Positions 25,076 through 34,052 of a stretch of DNA of 64,000 nt are shown piece by piece. Made by a program: the position numbers and the translations under genes. Source of the stretch: Streptomyces sp. Edi4 (GTDB taxonomy: Bacteria > Actinomycetota > Actinomycetes > Streptomycetales > Streptomycetaceae); contig NZ_JBEJGY010000002.1 of the NCBI RefSeq assembly GCF_040253615.1, positions 1 through 64,000 of the forward strand. The letters run 5' to 3'. The notes below the pieces were generated by a model. The model was not told the DNA's origin. It saw only the letters and a list, made by a program, of their open reading frames with translations, and did no database searches. Positions within the stretch are counted from its first letter, which is position 1. Each line of letters begins with the position of its first letter.

Positions 25076-26850
25076 CAGGATGCCTCCGCATCGGTCAGGG
25101 CCAGTTCCCGAGCGAGGTGGCGTGCGCAGACACTCCGCGTCGGCAGGGCCTGGCGGCCGCACGGCACCCCATCCGTACCCGGGCAGGTCACCGGCCCGGC
25201 CGGGGGCTCGGGAACGGCAGGCGAGGACGCGGCCAGCGCGGCGGCTTCTTCACGGCACAGCTTGCACAGGCCGTCCTCGAGCGCACGGCCGGTCAGGAAG
25301 ATCCGGCAGCCGCACTCGCCACACGAGCCGCGCGGCGGGCCCTTCGGCGCACGCGGTGCCGGCAGCAGCGCCGCGCCTGTGGCGACCGCCTGCTGGAGCT
25401 CGCACTCCGGGCAGACACCGGACGGGCCGGGCCTGCTGCCGTGCTCGGGGCACAAGCCCTGCTCCAGGCGCTGAGCGCGCCGGCGGGCGGCGAACTTGTC
25501 GGCAACGACTTCCTCGCACACGGCGCAGCGCTCGCCGTTCGACCAGCGCACCCCGGACTCGCACTCCAGGTGCCCGCAGCCCCACCGCGGCAGGGCCACC
25601 CCGAGCAGCCACCGGCCCGGGTCACGGATCTCCGGGGGCATCACCTGGGCGAAGCGGGCGGTCAGCCGGTGACGCAGCCGCTCCGCGTCCATCCCGGCCG
25701 CCATCTGACGGGCGACCTCCCGGGCGATCTGCCGCTCCACGAACGGGTTGTTCACCCGTGCCAGCAGCCAGTGCACCGGCTCCAGCACCGCGTAGACCTG
25801 CGGGCTCATCGACAGCTGCGGCCCGGTGTACGCCGACCGCGCCGACCCTCCGCCGCTGCTGCGCCTTTCGTCGTTCGGCTTCGAAAGGACGGGCTGGCTG
25901 TTCTCATCCGCGCGCAGCGCGAGACCACCGCCAGCGTTCGTACGCGCCTTCGCGTCAGCCGGGTTTTCCACAGCTTCAACTACCGGTACCTCGCCTACGG
26001 CGGATGAGAAGAACGCGCCCTCGTGATCAGGTGAGTCAGTCCTAGGTGATTCCTTATACGCGAGGGATCCCTCACCAACCAGCAGACCCGATCCCTCACC
26101 AACCAACGGACTTGCGGAACCCTCCAAGGCGTCGTCCACAGGCTCCTGCGGGCCCTCCCAGACCGCCTCGGGCGCAGTGTCCGCGACCGGTCCGCCGAAC
26201 TCCACAGCAGCCGTCGGAGCGATGTCGTGCGCGACGAACCGGTGACGACCCTGCGCACCCGCACGCCGCTGCACCGTCACCCACTTCGCCGCCTCCAGCT
26301 CGTCGACGACCACCCCGGCCGCCGCCGCCGTGATGGGCTGACCGGCCTTCTCCCCCGAGTGGTGCCGCAGGTGGCCCGCCAGCTCTCCCTCGGTCAGCGC
26401 GATGCGCATCTGCTCCGCGAACGTGATGACCGCGAACGCACGCAGCTGCCGGGGCGTGAGGTCCTCCGCGGCCGCCACCGGCAACCACACGAACGACTCC
26501 GTACGCTTCAACGGCCGCGTCGTACGCACTGCCGACGTGCCCCGGCCGCCGGGCAGCGTCCGGCGCTCCGACGTCAGCTCGATCACACCGTCCGGCGCCG
26601 GACGCGAGAGCAGCTTCAGGCCCCGCTCCACCGACGCCTTGGAGATGTTCAGGTAGGAGGCGATCGTCGCCGCCTTCGCCTCACACCCCTCCGGGCGCGC
26701 TCCGAGCGCATTCACCTTCACGTACACCGACAGCGCGACATCCGGGTAGGCCGCCGACGACACCAGCCGCATCGGCACCTTCACCCGCTGCCGACGAACC
26801 GGCGCACCATCAGTCGACTCCCCTGCGGCCTCAGCCGCCACGGAGCTCAT
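25075..26850 (-). CDS. rep: Plasmid replication initiator with winged helix and zinc fingers
   Basis: 591 residues from ATG 26850 (MSSVAAEAAGESTDGAPVRR). The N-terminal ~200 residues form two winged-helix-like units (KAATIASYLNISKASVERGL; PRQLRAFAVITFAEQMRIAL). A low-complexity linker follows to about residue 330. The C-terminal third holds Cys-rich clusters (WGCGHLECE, RCAVCEE, CPECE, GSCGECGCR, LCKLCREE, CPGTDGVPCG). This layout matches helix-turn-helix Rep proteins of Streptomyces linear plasmids. It is co-transcribed with a DciA-like gene and lies beside a non-coding stretch with DnaA-box-like sites. Confidence 0.75.
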   Translation of the reverse strand: MSSVAAEAAGESTDGAPVRRQRVKVPMRLVSSAAYPDVALSVYVKVNALGARPEGCEAKAATIASYLNISKASVERGLKLLSRPAPDGVIELTSERRTLPGGRGTSAVRTTRPLKRTESFVWLPVAAAEDLTPRQLRAFAVITFAEQMRIALTEGELAGHLRHHSGEKAGQPITAAAAGVVVDELEAAKWVTVQRRAGAQGRHRFVAHDIAPTAAVEFGGPVADTAPEAVWEGPQEPVDDALEGSASPLVGEGSGLLVGEGSLAYKESPRTDSPDHEGAFFSSAVGEVPVVEAVENPADAKARTNAGGGLALRADENSQPVLSKPNDERRSSGGGSARSAYTGPQLSMSPQVYAVLEPVHWLLARVNNPFVERQIAREVARQMAAGMDAERLRHRLTARFAQVMPPEIRDPGRWLLGVALPRWGCGHLECESGVRWSNGERCAVCEEVVADKFAARRRAQRLEQGLCPEHGSRPGPSGVCPECELQQAVATGAALLPAPRAPKGPPRGSCGECGCRIFLTGRALEDGLCKLCREEAAALAASSPAVPEPPAGPVTCPGTDGVPCGRQALPTRSVCARHLARELALTDAEAS

Positions 26851-28084
26851 CGGCCCACCGCCCCGACCGGAGCGGCGGACACCGCACGGGCCGAACATCC
26901 CAACATCAACTGTGCCGCCATGGGGCTGGTGTACACGCCAAAGCGGACACCTCCCTGAGCAGCCAAAACGCGCGATCCGTCATCCATCTGCCGACCCTGC
27001 ACCAGACGGCCTGTGGACAGGGCCCGAGGAGCGCCGATACCCCCCGCCGCTCCCGCACGACGGGCAACGATCTTGGAACCCGTCCCGCCACACGGGACGA
27101 CCTCCGAGAGCGGGTGCACGAGCCGGGCGGCCGACACCGCGACCGCGCTCATCGGCCCCCCGCTACGAGAGAGCGGTGCGCGGACAGGCAGGCAACTGAA
27201 AGCGATCATCCGGACAGCGTCAGGCGCTGGCCCTGTGGACAGAGCCCGGCGAGCAGCAGCGGCCTTGTGGACAACGAGATCGGCAGGGGAGGGGGACAGG
27301 ACCGAGCGGGCGGATCGGTGCATACCTGACGCCGGTCGAAAAGTCGTGCCCGCCGTGACGTGGCGGCCGAACGCTTCCCATTTGGCGGTACATCCCGGAC
27401 GTACCGGACACGCAATTTGCGTCACAGGGGACACCACTGCCCTGCAAACCCGGATGAACCGGGCGCGGGCAGGCTGGCGAAAGACAGAGCGGTGGTGCAA
27501 GATGGCTGACGCCTCCTCTTTGTAGAGATGGGCACAACGAAGCCCCGTGTGGCGCTTCATCTGCTGGTAGGCAGAAAACGAACTGTTCGGCCGGGTGCGA
27601 ACCGGACGGACAACTCCTTCGGAGGGCCCGCGAAGCTCTCCGGAGACATGTGGGGCGCTGGACCGAGGTGCTGGACACACCTGGGTGACAGAACGTCCCG
27701 GGCGGCCAAGCCGCCCCCAGACCTAGGTCATCTCAACCCCCTCTCCGGAGGGCTGGTTGGGGTGCCCGAAAACGCGAAAAAGCCCCGCTGACGTGCAACG
27801 CGAGACATCGCGAAGACGGCGGGGATCTTGTGTGCGGGCGAAGGCCCGCGGGTACAGTGGTGCCATGAACACCGAGAGCCTCCAGGTAGGTTCTCAACTC
27901 CCCCGGGCTTACCAAGGCACGGGGGATTTTCAGTATGTAGATAGATCTTGATCGCAGCTACCATACCCCCTCCGTCACGCTTCGTGCAGAGGGCAACGCG
28001 AGCGAGTCGACGAGACCTGTGCGAAAGAGGCATCTTCCGGTGCAGCAGCGGACCCTGACAGTGGCTCAGGGCATGATGAGATCC
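26851..28084. other. 1.2 kb non-coding stretch, candidate replication origin
   Basis: No gene is supported in the gap between rep and the gene at 28085. Three sequences match the reverse of the Streptomyces DnaA-box pattern: TGTGGACAG at 27012-27020 and 27234-27242, and TGTGGACAA at 27266-27274. Related CGGACAG words lie between them. An 87-codon frame at 27528-27791 lacks protein-like composition. The position beside rep makes it the best origin candidate in the window. Confidence 0.55.
27828..27858 (+). promoter_or_regulatory. Possible promoter TTGTGT-N19-TACAGT
   Basis: TTGTGT at 27828-27833 and TACAGT at 27853-27858 are spaced 19 bases. An ATG follows at 27865 and opens a 28-codon frame that might be a leader peptide. 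A GC-rich stem (27834-27852) fills the spacer. The promoter would drive transcription toward the gene at 28085. Confidence 0.4.
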
Positions 28085-28732
28085 ATGCCCGACACCTCCG
28101 CCACGGACATCCCCTTGGCCACGTACGCGACGGCCGCGCAGCAGCGCGCCTACATCGCGGCCATGAAGAAGATCCGCAAAGCCCGGGTGCCCGGCGAGCC
28201 GGTCCGCGTGTACGTCTGTGCCTCGCCGCACATCGCTCAGCGACGGCAGTGGGATCTGCGCCTGGCGAAGATCCGGCACCGCCTGCCCGGCGCGGAGCTG
28301 GTGCAGTTCGCCGACCTCTTCACGCCCGAGAATTACGAGCAGGAGTGGAAGAAGGTCGCCCCGACCTTCGACGGCATGGTCGTCGTGGGGCACACCAAGC
28401 GCGGCGGCACGAATGGGAATGTCTACCGGCTGGGCGAAATTGCCCGCCTCGAAGTCATCGACATCGTGAAAGCCGGAAAGCCCGTCCTGCTGCATGCCCC
28501 CGGCACCGGCCTCGTCCCGTTCGTCGACTGCAAGATTCACCGCGTCGGGGACGAGAAGCTGCGCACGAAGGTGACCGTCCCGGACGGCTGGGACCCCAAG
28601 GACTACGAGCCGACGCTCCAGGCCGCCCTTCGCGCACTGCGGCCTCGCAGCACCGAAGCGGAGGCGGAGAAGGAACAGTCCGCCGGCACGCCCGCTCACC
28701 CCGCTCATCCCTTTGCCGCACCTCCCCGTTGA
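28085..28732 (+). CDS. Rossmann-like hypothetical protein
   Basis: 215 residues from ATG 28085 (MPDTSATDIPLATYATAAQQ). The core reads RVYVCASPHIAQRRQWDLRL, then FDGMVVVGHTKRGGTNGNVY, RLGEIARLEVIDIVKAGKPV LLHAPG. The order of a starting strand with a short loop, an acidic centre and a late strand with GKPVLL recalls nucleoside 2-deoxyribosyltransferase-like or DUF4406-like folds, but the similarity is weak. The tail is Pro/His-rich. Confidence 0.6.
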   Translation: MPDTSATDIPLATYATAAQQRAYIAAMKKIRKARVPGEPVRVYVCASPHIAQRRQWDLRLAKIRHRLPGAELVQFADLFTPENYEQEWKKVAPTFDGMVVVGHTKRGGTNGNVYRLGEIARLEVIDIVKAGKPVLLHAPGTGLVPFVDCKIHRVGDEKLRTKVTVPDGWDPKDYEPTLQAALRALRPRSTEAEAEKEQSAGTPAHPAHPFAAPPR

Positions 28733-28922
28733 CGCGTCGAAGCAAAGCCCCCCGCAAACAACGCCAGCGGCTTCGTAAACCCTATATGAGCAGGCCGAAT
28801 TCGTAGTAGGGCCAAATCCATCACACGAAGCGGACACCCTCAACAGGCTTTGCGCGAATACCGTCCCGTGTCCCGCCGGGCGCGCAACTTCCCCCGGCAG
28901 CTTCCCGCCTGACGGGAAGCAA

Positions 28923-29345
28923 TCAACAAGTGCGCTCACCGGACGAGCTTCGCAACTGACGCACTGGTTGTGGCCGTGAGGACGAGTTGATGGTGCCTGG
29001 GTAGGGTCGCCCGCATGCCCCTTCCTCGTCACGACGGAACAGCTCCTGGTGCTGATCGAGCAGGGCCTTGCGCGCGGCGACGAACTCCGCGTCGATCCGA
29101 CCCCACTTGATCTCCAACTGCTCGGTGACCTTCGCGAACTCCAGCCGCACCGCGCCCTGCTCCGCGTGGTACTCGCCGGAGATGGTGAGCAGCTCACGGA
29201 TCTGGTCCGAGGTGAGGTCGAGCTCCTTGTGGTGCGCGAGCAGCCGGTCGAACAAGGCGCCGGCGGGCGCCATCGACTCACACGGAGTGTCGATCAAGTA
29301 GCCGGGTTTCGCGAACGCGGCGTGGTTGACGGTGCACACAAACAA
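28923..29345 (-). CDS. Hypothetical helical protein
   Basis: 140 residues. The centre is one long helical part (LDLTSDQIRELLTISGEYHA, EQGAVRLEFAKVTEQLEIKW) resembling the LTxxQ-type pattern of Spy-like metal sensors, but there is no signal peptide. The last 35 residues (GRPYPGTINSSSRPQPVRQL) look unlike the rest and may reflect a frameshift after RRDEEG near 29020. Start uncertain. Confidence 0.5.
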   Translation of the reverse strand: MFVCTVNHAAFAKPGYLIDTPCESMAPAGALFDRLLAHHKELDLTSDQIRELLTISGEYHAEQGAVRLEFAKVTEQLEIKWGRIDAEFVAARKALLDQHQELFRRDEEGACGRPYPGTINSSSRPQPVRQLRSSSGERTC

Positions 29346-29431
29346 ACTCCTTCTGACAGGCCCAAGACGTTGGTCGTCTCATGAAGGCGCCCCCAGCATC
29401 GGCATGCGCCCGGCCGGAAAGGAGGATCGGG

Positions 29432-29460
29432 TGTGGAACCAGTGTGGAACCAACGTGGCA
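29432..29460. promoter_or_regulatory. Possible regulator sites, TGTGGAACCA repeats
   Basis: TGTGGAACCA occurs at 29432-29441 and 29443-29452, the second followed by ACGTGG. The same word recurs inverted at 32308-32317 next to CCACG in front of the XRE-hydrolase-oxidoreductase operon. They may be binding sites of the XRE regulator. Confidence 0.5.
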
Positions 29461-29604
29461 TTTCCTGGCTGACCAGCCGCAACAGGGCGACCTCCGCTCC
29501 GAGTTCCAGGGCGGCTCACGCCCGGAGGTGCCAGGGCCTGCTCGTCGGTGTCGGTCTCGGTGTCGACGGTGAGCTGCACAGATCCCCCGTCGTTCGCCGC
29601 CACG

Positions 29605-30516
29605 CTACGGACGAGTCAGCGCCAGGTCGTAATACAAGGAGAGCGAGGCCTCGGCGCCCGACCCCTGCGAGGTGACAATCCGCTGGTAGCGGCCCGATCG
29701 GATGTCCCCGGCGGTAAAGATCCGCGGGTGCTGCAGGTACGGCGGGCAGTAGCCGTCGGCGTCCTGGACGAGACCCTCGATCGCGGCCGGCTTGGTGCCG
29801 AGGTTGTTGAGCACGGTGTCCACGGCGTAGGAGGTCTCCTTGCCGTCCCGGTTTTTGACCTGCACTGTCCACGGGGGTCCGTATGAGGAGGGGGTGATGG
29901 TGACGTGGGAGACGGGCACGTTCCGCACCCGCTCGTCGGCGGCGACCTCGGTCGTCTTGTAGTCGTCGCCGGGCGGGCACAGCACATGCAGCGGCTGGGC
30001 GGCGTCGGGATGGGCCCGCAGCCACGTCCCTAGCGGCCGGTCGCCCCCCAGGACGTACGTACGCCCCCCGAGGTCTTCCGGGGTGACGCGCCACAGCGGT
30101 GCGGGCAGAAAGCCGTCCGGGGCGGTGACCCAGGATGAGTCGGTGGGCACGAGCTCGGCGACGCCGGTCGAGACGACCGCAGCGCGCCCCCGAAGCAACG
30201 CCCCGTCCTCCAGTCGGAGTTCCGCCCCGTCATCTCGTCCGGCAACCGCCACGGCGTGTGCCCGTACGACGGTGCAGTTCCCTGGCGCCTGGATTCGCGC
30301 CAGGTCCTGCTCCAGGGCGAGGGCCAGCTCAGGGCCAGTCGACCAGTTTCCCGGAACGTTCGCCACGGAGTCGATACGGTGCAGCTTCTCCCCGATGCGC
30401 TCGCCTTCCACCACGATCGTGCGCAGCTGCAGGCTGGCCGCCATCACCGCGGCCGCCACCCCGGCCGGCCCCGCCCCCACGATCAGCAGGTCAGCGTCGA
30501 ATGCCGGCGCACTCAT
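29605..30516 (-). CDS. FAD-dependent pyridine nucleotide oxidoreductase
   Basis: 303 residues from ATG 30516 (MSAPAFDADLLIVGAGPAGV). The FAD-binding GAGPAGVAAAV loop is at residues 14-24 and a second dinucleotide site lies around YVLGGDRPLG. The closing motif IFTAGDIRSGRYQRIVTSQG is the conserved flavin-binding end of thioredoxin-reductase-like enzymes. The redox CxxC of true thioredoxin reductases is missing, so the acceptor is unknown. The start overlaps the end of the hydrolase gene by four bases. Confidence 0.8.
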   Translation of the reverse strand: MSAPAFDADLLIVGAGPAGVAAAVMAASLQLRTIVVEGERIGEKLHRIDSVANVPGNWSTGPELALALEQDLARIQAPGNCTVVRAHAVAVAGRDDGAELRLEDGALLRGRAAVVSTGVAELVPTDSSWVTAPDGFLPAPLWRVTPEDLGGRTYVLGGDRPLGTWLRAHPDAAQPLHVLCPPGDDYKTTEVAADERVRNVPVSHVTITPSSYGPPWTVQVKNRDGKETSYAVDTVLNNLGTKPAAIEGLVQDADGYCPPYLQHPRIFTAGDIRSGRYQRIVTSQGSGAEASLSLYYDLALTRP

Positions 30517-31097
30517 GCGCAAGCCCCTTGATGGCCCAGTTGCTCAAGAACTTCCTGGCTGGTGACGAGCTGGGCTGCGCTGATGTTGCGGGCGGCCAGG
30601 AGCAGCGCCGCGTCGTGATATCGCTTCCCGCCGCTGGAGGCGCAGGCGTCGGTGACGATCCACGGCCTGTACCCGGCGTGATAGGCGGCCACCGCCGAGT
30701 CGTACACGCAGGAGTCGGTGTCGATGCCGCACAGCACCAGATCACTCCACCCGGCCTCGCGGATCACTTGGGCGCCCTCCACGGTGAAGACGCTCGACTG
30801 CCCCTTGTCGATGACCGCGGCCGCCGTCTCCACGTACGGCGCGAGCTCGTCGACTACGGCTTGTTCCTGCGCCGTGCGCAGGTCGGTCCACCCGGTGATC
30901 CGCTCGTACGGGGAGCCCGGAGCGTTGTGGAAACGGGCGAATACGACAGGTGCACCCGCCTTCCGCCACTGCTTGACCAGATGGGCGATCGCGGGGACAA
31001 CGGCACGGCTGTGCCCGTTGACGAAGCCGTTCTGCACATCGACAACGATGAGCGCCGTCGTGCGAGGATCCACCAAGTCCTCCTTCCCCAGGGCCAT
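30513..31097 (-). CDS. Isochorismatase-like cysteine hydrolase
   Basis: 194 residues from ATG 31097. The family triad is visible: Asp in TTALIVVDVQNGF, Lys in AAVIDKGQSSVF and Cys in LCGIDTDSCVYDSA. The ITGWTDL segment is also typical. Members hydrolyse nicotinamide, isochorismate or related amides; the substrate cannot be told. The ATG overlaps the stop of the XRE gene (TGATG), and the FAD oxidoreductase follows, so the three form one operon. Confidence 0.85.
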   Translation of the reverse strand: MALGKEDLVDPRTTALIVVDVQNGFVNGHSRAVVPAIAHLVKQWRKAGAPVVFARFHNAPGSPYERITGWTDLRTAQEQAVVDELAPYVETAAAVIDKGQSSVFTVEGAQVIREAGWSDLVLCGIDTDSCVYDSAVAAYHAGYRPWIVTDACASSGGKRYHDAALLLAARNISAAQLVTSQEVLEQLGHQGACA

Positions 31098-32254
31098 CAC
31101 GGATTTCCGTCCCGAAGAGCATCCTGGGCGGCGCGGAGCCGATCCGGAAGCTCGCTTGTCGCCAAGATCGCCTCGCGCATCCCGCGGTGCTGAGCAGTCT
31201 CGGTAGGCCGTGCAGCGGTAAGCCGGGAGTACGCCCCACGCAAGTATCGCCAGCCGTAGGCGTCCGGCATCACCGGATCCCGGCCATCCTCGATCATGCG
31301 CAGGACGTGCGACGACAGCGCCCACAGCGCCTGCACGTCCAACTCCAAAGCGACGACGTCGCCCATCGTCAGCGCCCGCTCGTCCCGCTGCGGGTGATAC
31401 GACACCCCTGACCAGCCGGCGACCCCCTGCGACACACCGCCGCCGAAGGCGACCGCCTCCGGGTGAGTCCAGCCGTCGGCGAACTTGGCGTCTTCCACGC
31501 CGGGCCCGAGCGGCGACACGTTCTGCGGACTCTGACGGTTGACCAGCACCGACGGGGTCGTCAGCAACTGCAGAGCGGTCTCCAGCCCCGACCCGGCCCA
31601 AGAGTGCTCCCGCAGTTCGTAGGCAGACAGCACGTACTCCGGACTCACTTCGACCTCGGCCTCGACGGAGTACTGGACCAGGAGCTCCCGGAGCCGCTTC
31701 CCCGCCCAGGACCGGTCCTTCAGATAGGAGCGATAGCGCCACACCGCCAGCTCTGTCAGCGACTGGACGCGGCAGTGCTCCTCAAGGTGAACCACCGCGA
31801 CCCCACACGCATAGACGTGCACGGCCGATGCGTGAGCCGAGCTGTGCCCACCCGGCAGGACTCGTCGCTCCAGACCCCCCGGCCCCGCCGGCTGCGCGAG
31901 CGCCGCGGTGAACAACCGCGTCAACTGCTCACCGAGATGCACCGGCAAGAACTTGTGCGACACGACCGAGCAAGGCGCCGGCCGCCCATCCGGAGAGACA
32001 CCTTGCGGAGACTCGCCTCGCAACGCCGCCAGGCGTACACGGAACGCCTCTTGTTCCTCCGCCGTGCACTGCGACAGCGCCACGTCCAGGATCTGCTGGG
32101 TCCCTGCACGACATACCCGGCCTGGCTGGCTCTTCCAGTACGTGACCGTCCGAGGATCGATGCCCAGGTTCTGAGCGAACTCGCGGACCGACTCGCGCTT
32201 CACCGACCTCAGCAGCTGCGCCTCCTTGCCCGTCCACTCGCTCACGGTGATCAC
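31097..32254 (-). CDS. XRE-type regulator heading the hydrolase-oxidoreductase operon
   Basis: 385 residues from GTG 32254, six bases after GAGGGGG. The N-terminal helix-turn-helix is SVREFAQNLGIDPRTVTYWK. The long C-terminus (LTELAVWRYRSYLKDRSWAG and further) is helical and may sense a ligand. Large helix-turn-helix proteins of this sort preceding small metabolic operons are common in Streptomyces. It probably regulates its own operon through the TGTGGAACCA words upstream. Confidence 0.75.
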   Translation of the reverse strand: MITVSEWTGKEAQLLRSVKRESVREFAQNLGIDPRTVTYWKSQPGRVCRAGTQQILDVALSQCTAEEQEAFRVRLAALRGESPQGVSPDGRPAPCSVVSHKFLPVHLGEQLTRLFTAALAQPAGPGGLERRVLPGGHSSAHASAVHVYACGVAVVHLEEHCRVQSLTELAVWRYRSYLKDRSWAGKRLRELLVQYSVEAEVEVSPEYVLSAYELREHSWAGSGLETALQLLTTPSVLVNRQSPQNVSPLGPGVEDAKFADGWTHPEAVAFGGGVSQGVAGWSGVSYHPQRDERALTMGDVVALELDVQALWALSSHVLRMIEDGRDPVMPDAYGWRYLRGAYSRLTAARPTETAQHRGMREAILATSELPDRLRAAQDALRDGNP

Positions 32255-32299
32255 TACACACCCCCTCAGCAGCCCCGGGCCAGGCCAGACAACGCCAGA

Positions 32300-32317
32300 T
32301 TCCACGCTGGTTCCACA
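32300..32317. promoter_or_regulatory. Probable operator of the XRE operon
   Basis: TTCCACGCTGGTTCCACA (read on the minus strand as TGTGGAACCAGCGTGGAA) lies 46 bases upstream of the operon start. It shares TGTGGAACCA with 29432-29452. The rest of the gap to the GntR gene (to 32591) has an inverted pair GACCGTCTATCAGACGG (32370-32386) and nothing else I recognise. Confidence 0.5.
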
Positions 32318-32591
32318 GCAGTTCTACACCGGGCCCTCTCCTCCAACACCCCATATCCGGAACCTGTTTGACGACCGTCTATCAGACGGACCAGAGATCC
32401 GCGCCACTACCAGACGGAGGGAACATCCCGTGATCGGGGCCGACGAGCAGCACCCGGATGTACAAAGACGCGAACCCGGATGTGAACGAATCTCGAAACG
32501 GATCTGCGATGTTGTCAGGCCGCCTCTGCCGCTGAAATGGAGCCCACAACGTCGCAGGTCAGACGAGGGGGCAAGTCACATGGGCCCAGGC

Positions 32592-33347
32592 TCAGGCATC
32601 GAATTCGTAGGCGAGGACGTACGCAGCCGAGTCCAGCGTCATTTCATTGACTTCGACTGCACGCCCGTCCGCGTCGAAGGCGGTCCTTACGACGTTCAGC
32701 ACGAATCTGTCGACGGGGATCGAGAGCCTGGTGGCATCGTCGACAGTCGGCATGCGCCCGCGGACCTCTTCTTGGAACCGCGCAGGAGCATGGCCCAGGT
32801 CAGCAAGGCGTGCGTAGATCCCGCCAGGACCGGGATCTGCCTGGGTGATGGCGGTGCCCGCCACCAGAGTCTGCGGCAGGTACGACGTGGCAAGCGCGAT
32901 CGGACGGCCTTCGATGGAGTAGCGACGGCTTCGGATGCAGGTGGTCTCGTCGGGGCCGAGCTCGAGGACACCACGAATACGCGCCGGGGGCATGTCATCG
33001 GCGACGGAGATCTGGTCCACATCAGGCGTTCGATCGTCGTCTGCTGCCCAGATCGATTTTCCTGCGCCCCAGTGGCTGCGGGCGACGCGCGGGATGCCGT
33101 GGCGGCGGATCGGCCGGAAGGCGGCAACGCGGGCGCTGGCCCCCTTCTTCGTCTCCACCAGGCCCTCGCTCCGCAGGAGCTTGAGTGCCTGACGGGCGGT
33201 GAGGGAGGCGACACCGTACTGCCCGGCGAGCGCAGTCTCCCCAGGCAGCCGGTCGCCGGGGCGATAGTCCCCGGCCTCGATAGCAGCCTTCAGATCATCC
33301 GCGATGCGCCAGTACTTGGGCAGTTCTGCGCCAGTCTCACCCGCCAT
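32592..33347 (-). CDS. GntR/HutC-family repressor of the transfer region (KorSA type)
   Basis: 251 residues with a GGGAGA ribosome site. The N-terminal winged helix (KYWRIADDLKAAIEAGDYRP, LAGQYGVASLTARQALKLLR) is the GntR pattern. The C-terminal UTRA-like domain has RYSIEGRPIALATSYLPQTL and GRAVEVNEMTLDSAAYVLAY. In Streptomyces plasmids such as pSAM2, KorSA of this family represses transfer and replication genes. It is divergent from the transfer genes and palindromic sites lie in the shared gap. Confidence 0.85.
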   Translation of the reverse strand: MAGETGAELPKYWRIADDLKAAIEAGDYRPGDRLPGETALAGQYGVASLTARQALKLLRSEGLVETKKGASARVAAFRPIRRHGIPRVARSHWGAGKSIWAADDDRTPDVDQISVADDMPPARIRGVLELGPDETTCIRSRRYSIEGRPIALATSYLPQTLVAGTAITQADPGPGGIYARLADLGHAPARFQEEVRGRMPTVDDATRLSIPVDRFVLNVVRTAFDADGRAVEVNEMTLDSAAYVLAYEFDA

Positions 33348-33360
33348 ACGTCTCCCTACC

Positions 33361-33370
33361 TCGCTAACGA
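33361..33370. promoter_or_regulatory. Operator-like word TCGCTAACGA near the repressor start
   Basis: TCGCTAACGA here, 14 bases upstream of the repressor ATG, is identical to the word at 33466-33475 in the transfer promoter. It suggests autoregulation of the repressor. Confidence 0.55.
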
Positions 33371-33459
33371 TCCTACGGCTGTTGGCTACCGGAGTTCTCG
33401 CAGGGGCGCCTTGATCGGCGCGGGAGCCACTTCGCGAGGATACATAGATAGCGCTCTAC

Positions 33460-33510
33460 TTGACATCGCTAACGAGGATAGCTCTACTGGTGCCAACCTC
33501 GTTAACGAGG
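33460..33510 (+). promoter_or_regulatory. Transfer-region promoter with overlapping operators
   Basis: TTGACA at 33460-33465 and TCTACT at 33483-33488 are 17 bases apart. TCGCTAACGA (33466-33475) lies between them and the perfect palindrome CCTCGTTAACGAGG (33497-33510) covers the likely transcription start. Bound repressor would block the promoter. The sites share the core (C/G)TAACGA. Confidence 0.7.
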
Positions 33511-33602
33511 TGACCGGGGCATCGCCTCGGATTCGCTGCGTCACGCCCAACGGCTCTCGGGATGCATCCCGGGGCTTTCCTTGCCACCGAGAGGACCACC
33601 CG

Positions 33603-34013
33603 ATGTACGTCTCCCCGAACGCCGCCGCCTTGGCCGCTGAGTCGCCGGCCGGTGCGTACGAGACCTTCCGGACGCCGCTGCTGGCCTACGTGCACAACCT
33701 GCTCGAGCCGCTCGACTGGGAGCGCAGTGAGTCTTTCGCCCGCATGGCTTTCGCCCAGGCACTCGGTTCCCTGGACCTCGCCGAGGACGCCGGCATGGAA
33801 GAACAGGGCCTCCCGGCCTGGCTCGCCTCCGCGGCCCGGACCGTGGTCCGTCAGCAGACCTCCGCGGCCACCGCCGCCGAGCGCTTCGTCACCGTCAGGA
33901 AGTCGAAGCCCGCCCCGATCGACAACCACGGCCTGGTCCTCCTCGACACCCCCGCGCCGACCGAGGTGTCCGCTTCGCAGGCCAACGTGTCCCCCGTCCC
34001 GCTCGCCGCCTGA
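33603..34013 (+). CDS. Hypothetical protein at the head of the transfer operon
   Basis: 136 residues from ATG 33603 (MYVSPNAAALAAESPAGAYE). It has helical content (TPLLAYVHNLLEPLDWERSE) and a basic region with RTVVRQQTSAATAAERFVTV. It lies directly downstream of the transfer promoter, 39 bases before the next gene. No family recognised. Confidence 0.7.
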   Translation: MYVSPNAAALAAESPAGAYETFRTPLLAYVHNLLEPLDWERSESFARMAFAQALGSLDLAEDAGMEEQGLPAWLASAARTVVRQQTSAATAAERFVTVRKSKPAPIDNHGLVLLDTPAPTEVSASQANVSPVPLAA

Positions 34014-34052
34014 ACTCATCGACCACTCGCACCTCAAAGAGGAGGAACGACG

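Noticed and set aside
27528..27791. 87-codon frame in the candidate origin
   Set aside because: No domain, odd composition and no ribosome site; I treat the stretch as non-coding.
32226..33602. Upstream part of a 595-codon plus-strand frame
   Set aside because: This part is antisense to the GntR repressor and crosses its promoter; only the end from 33603 reads like a gene.
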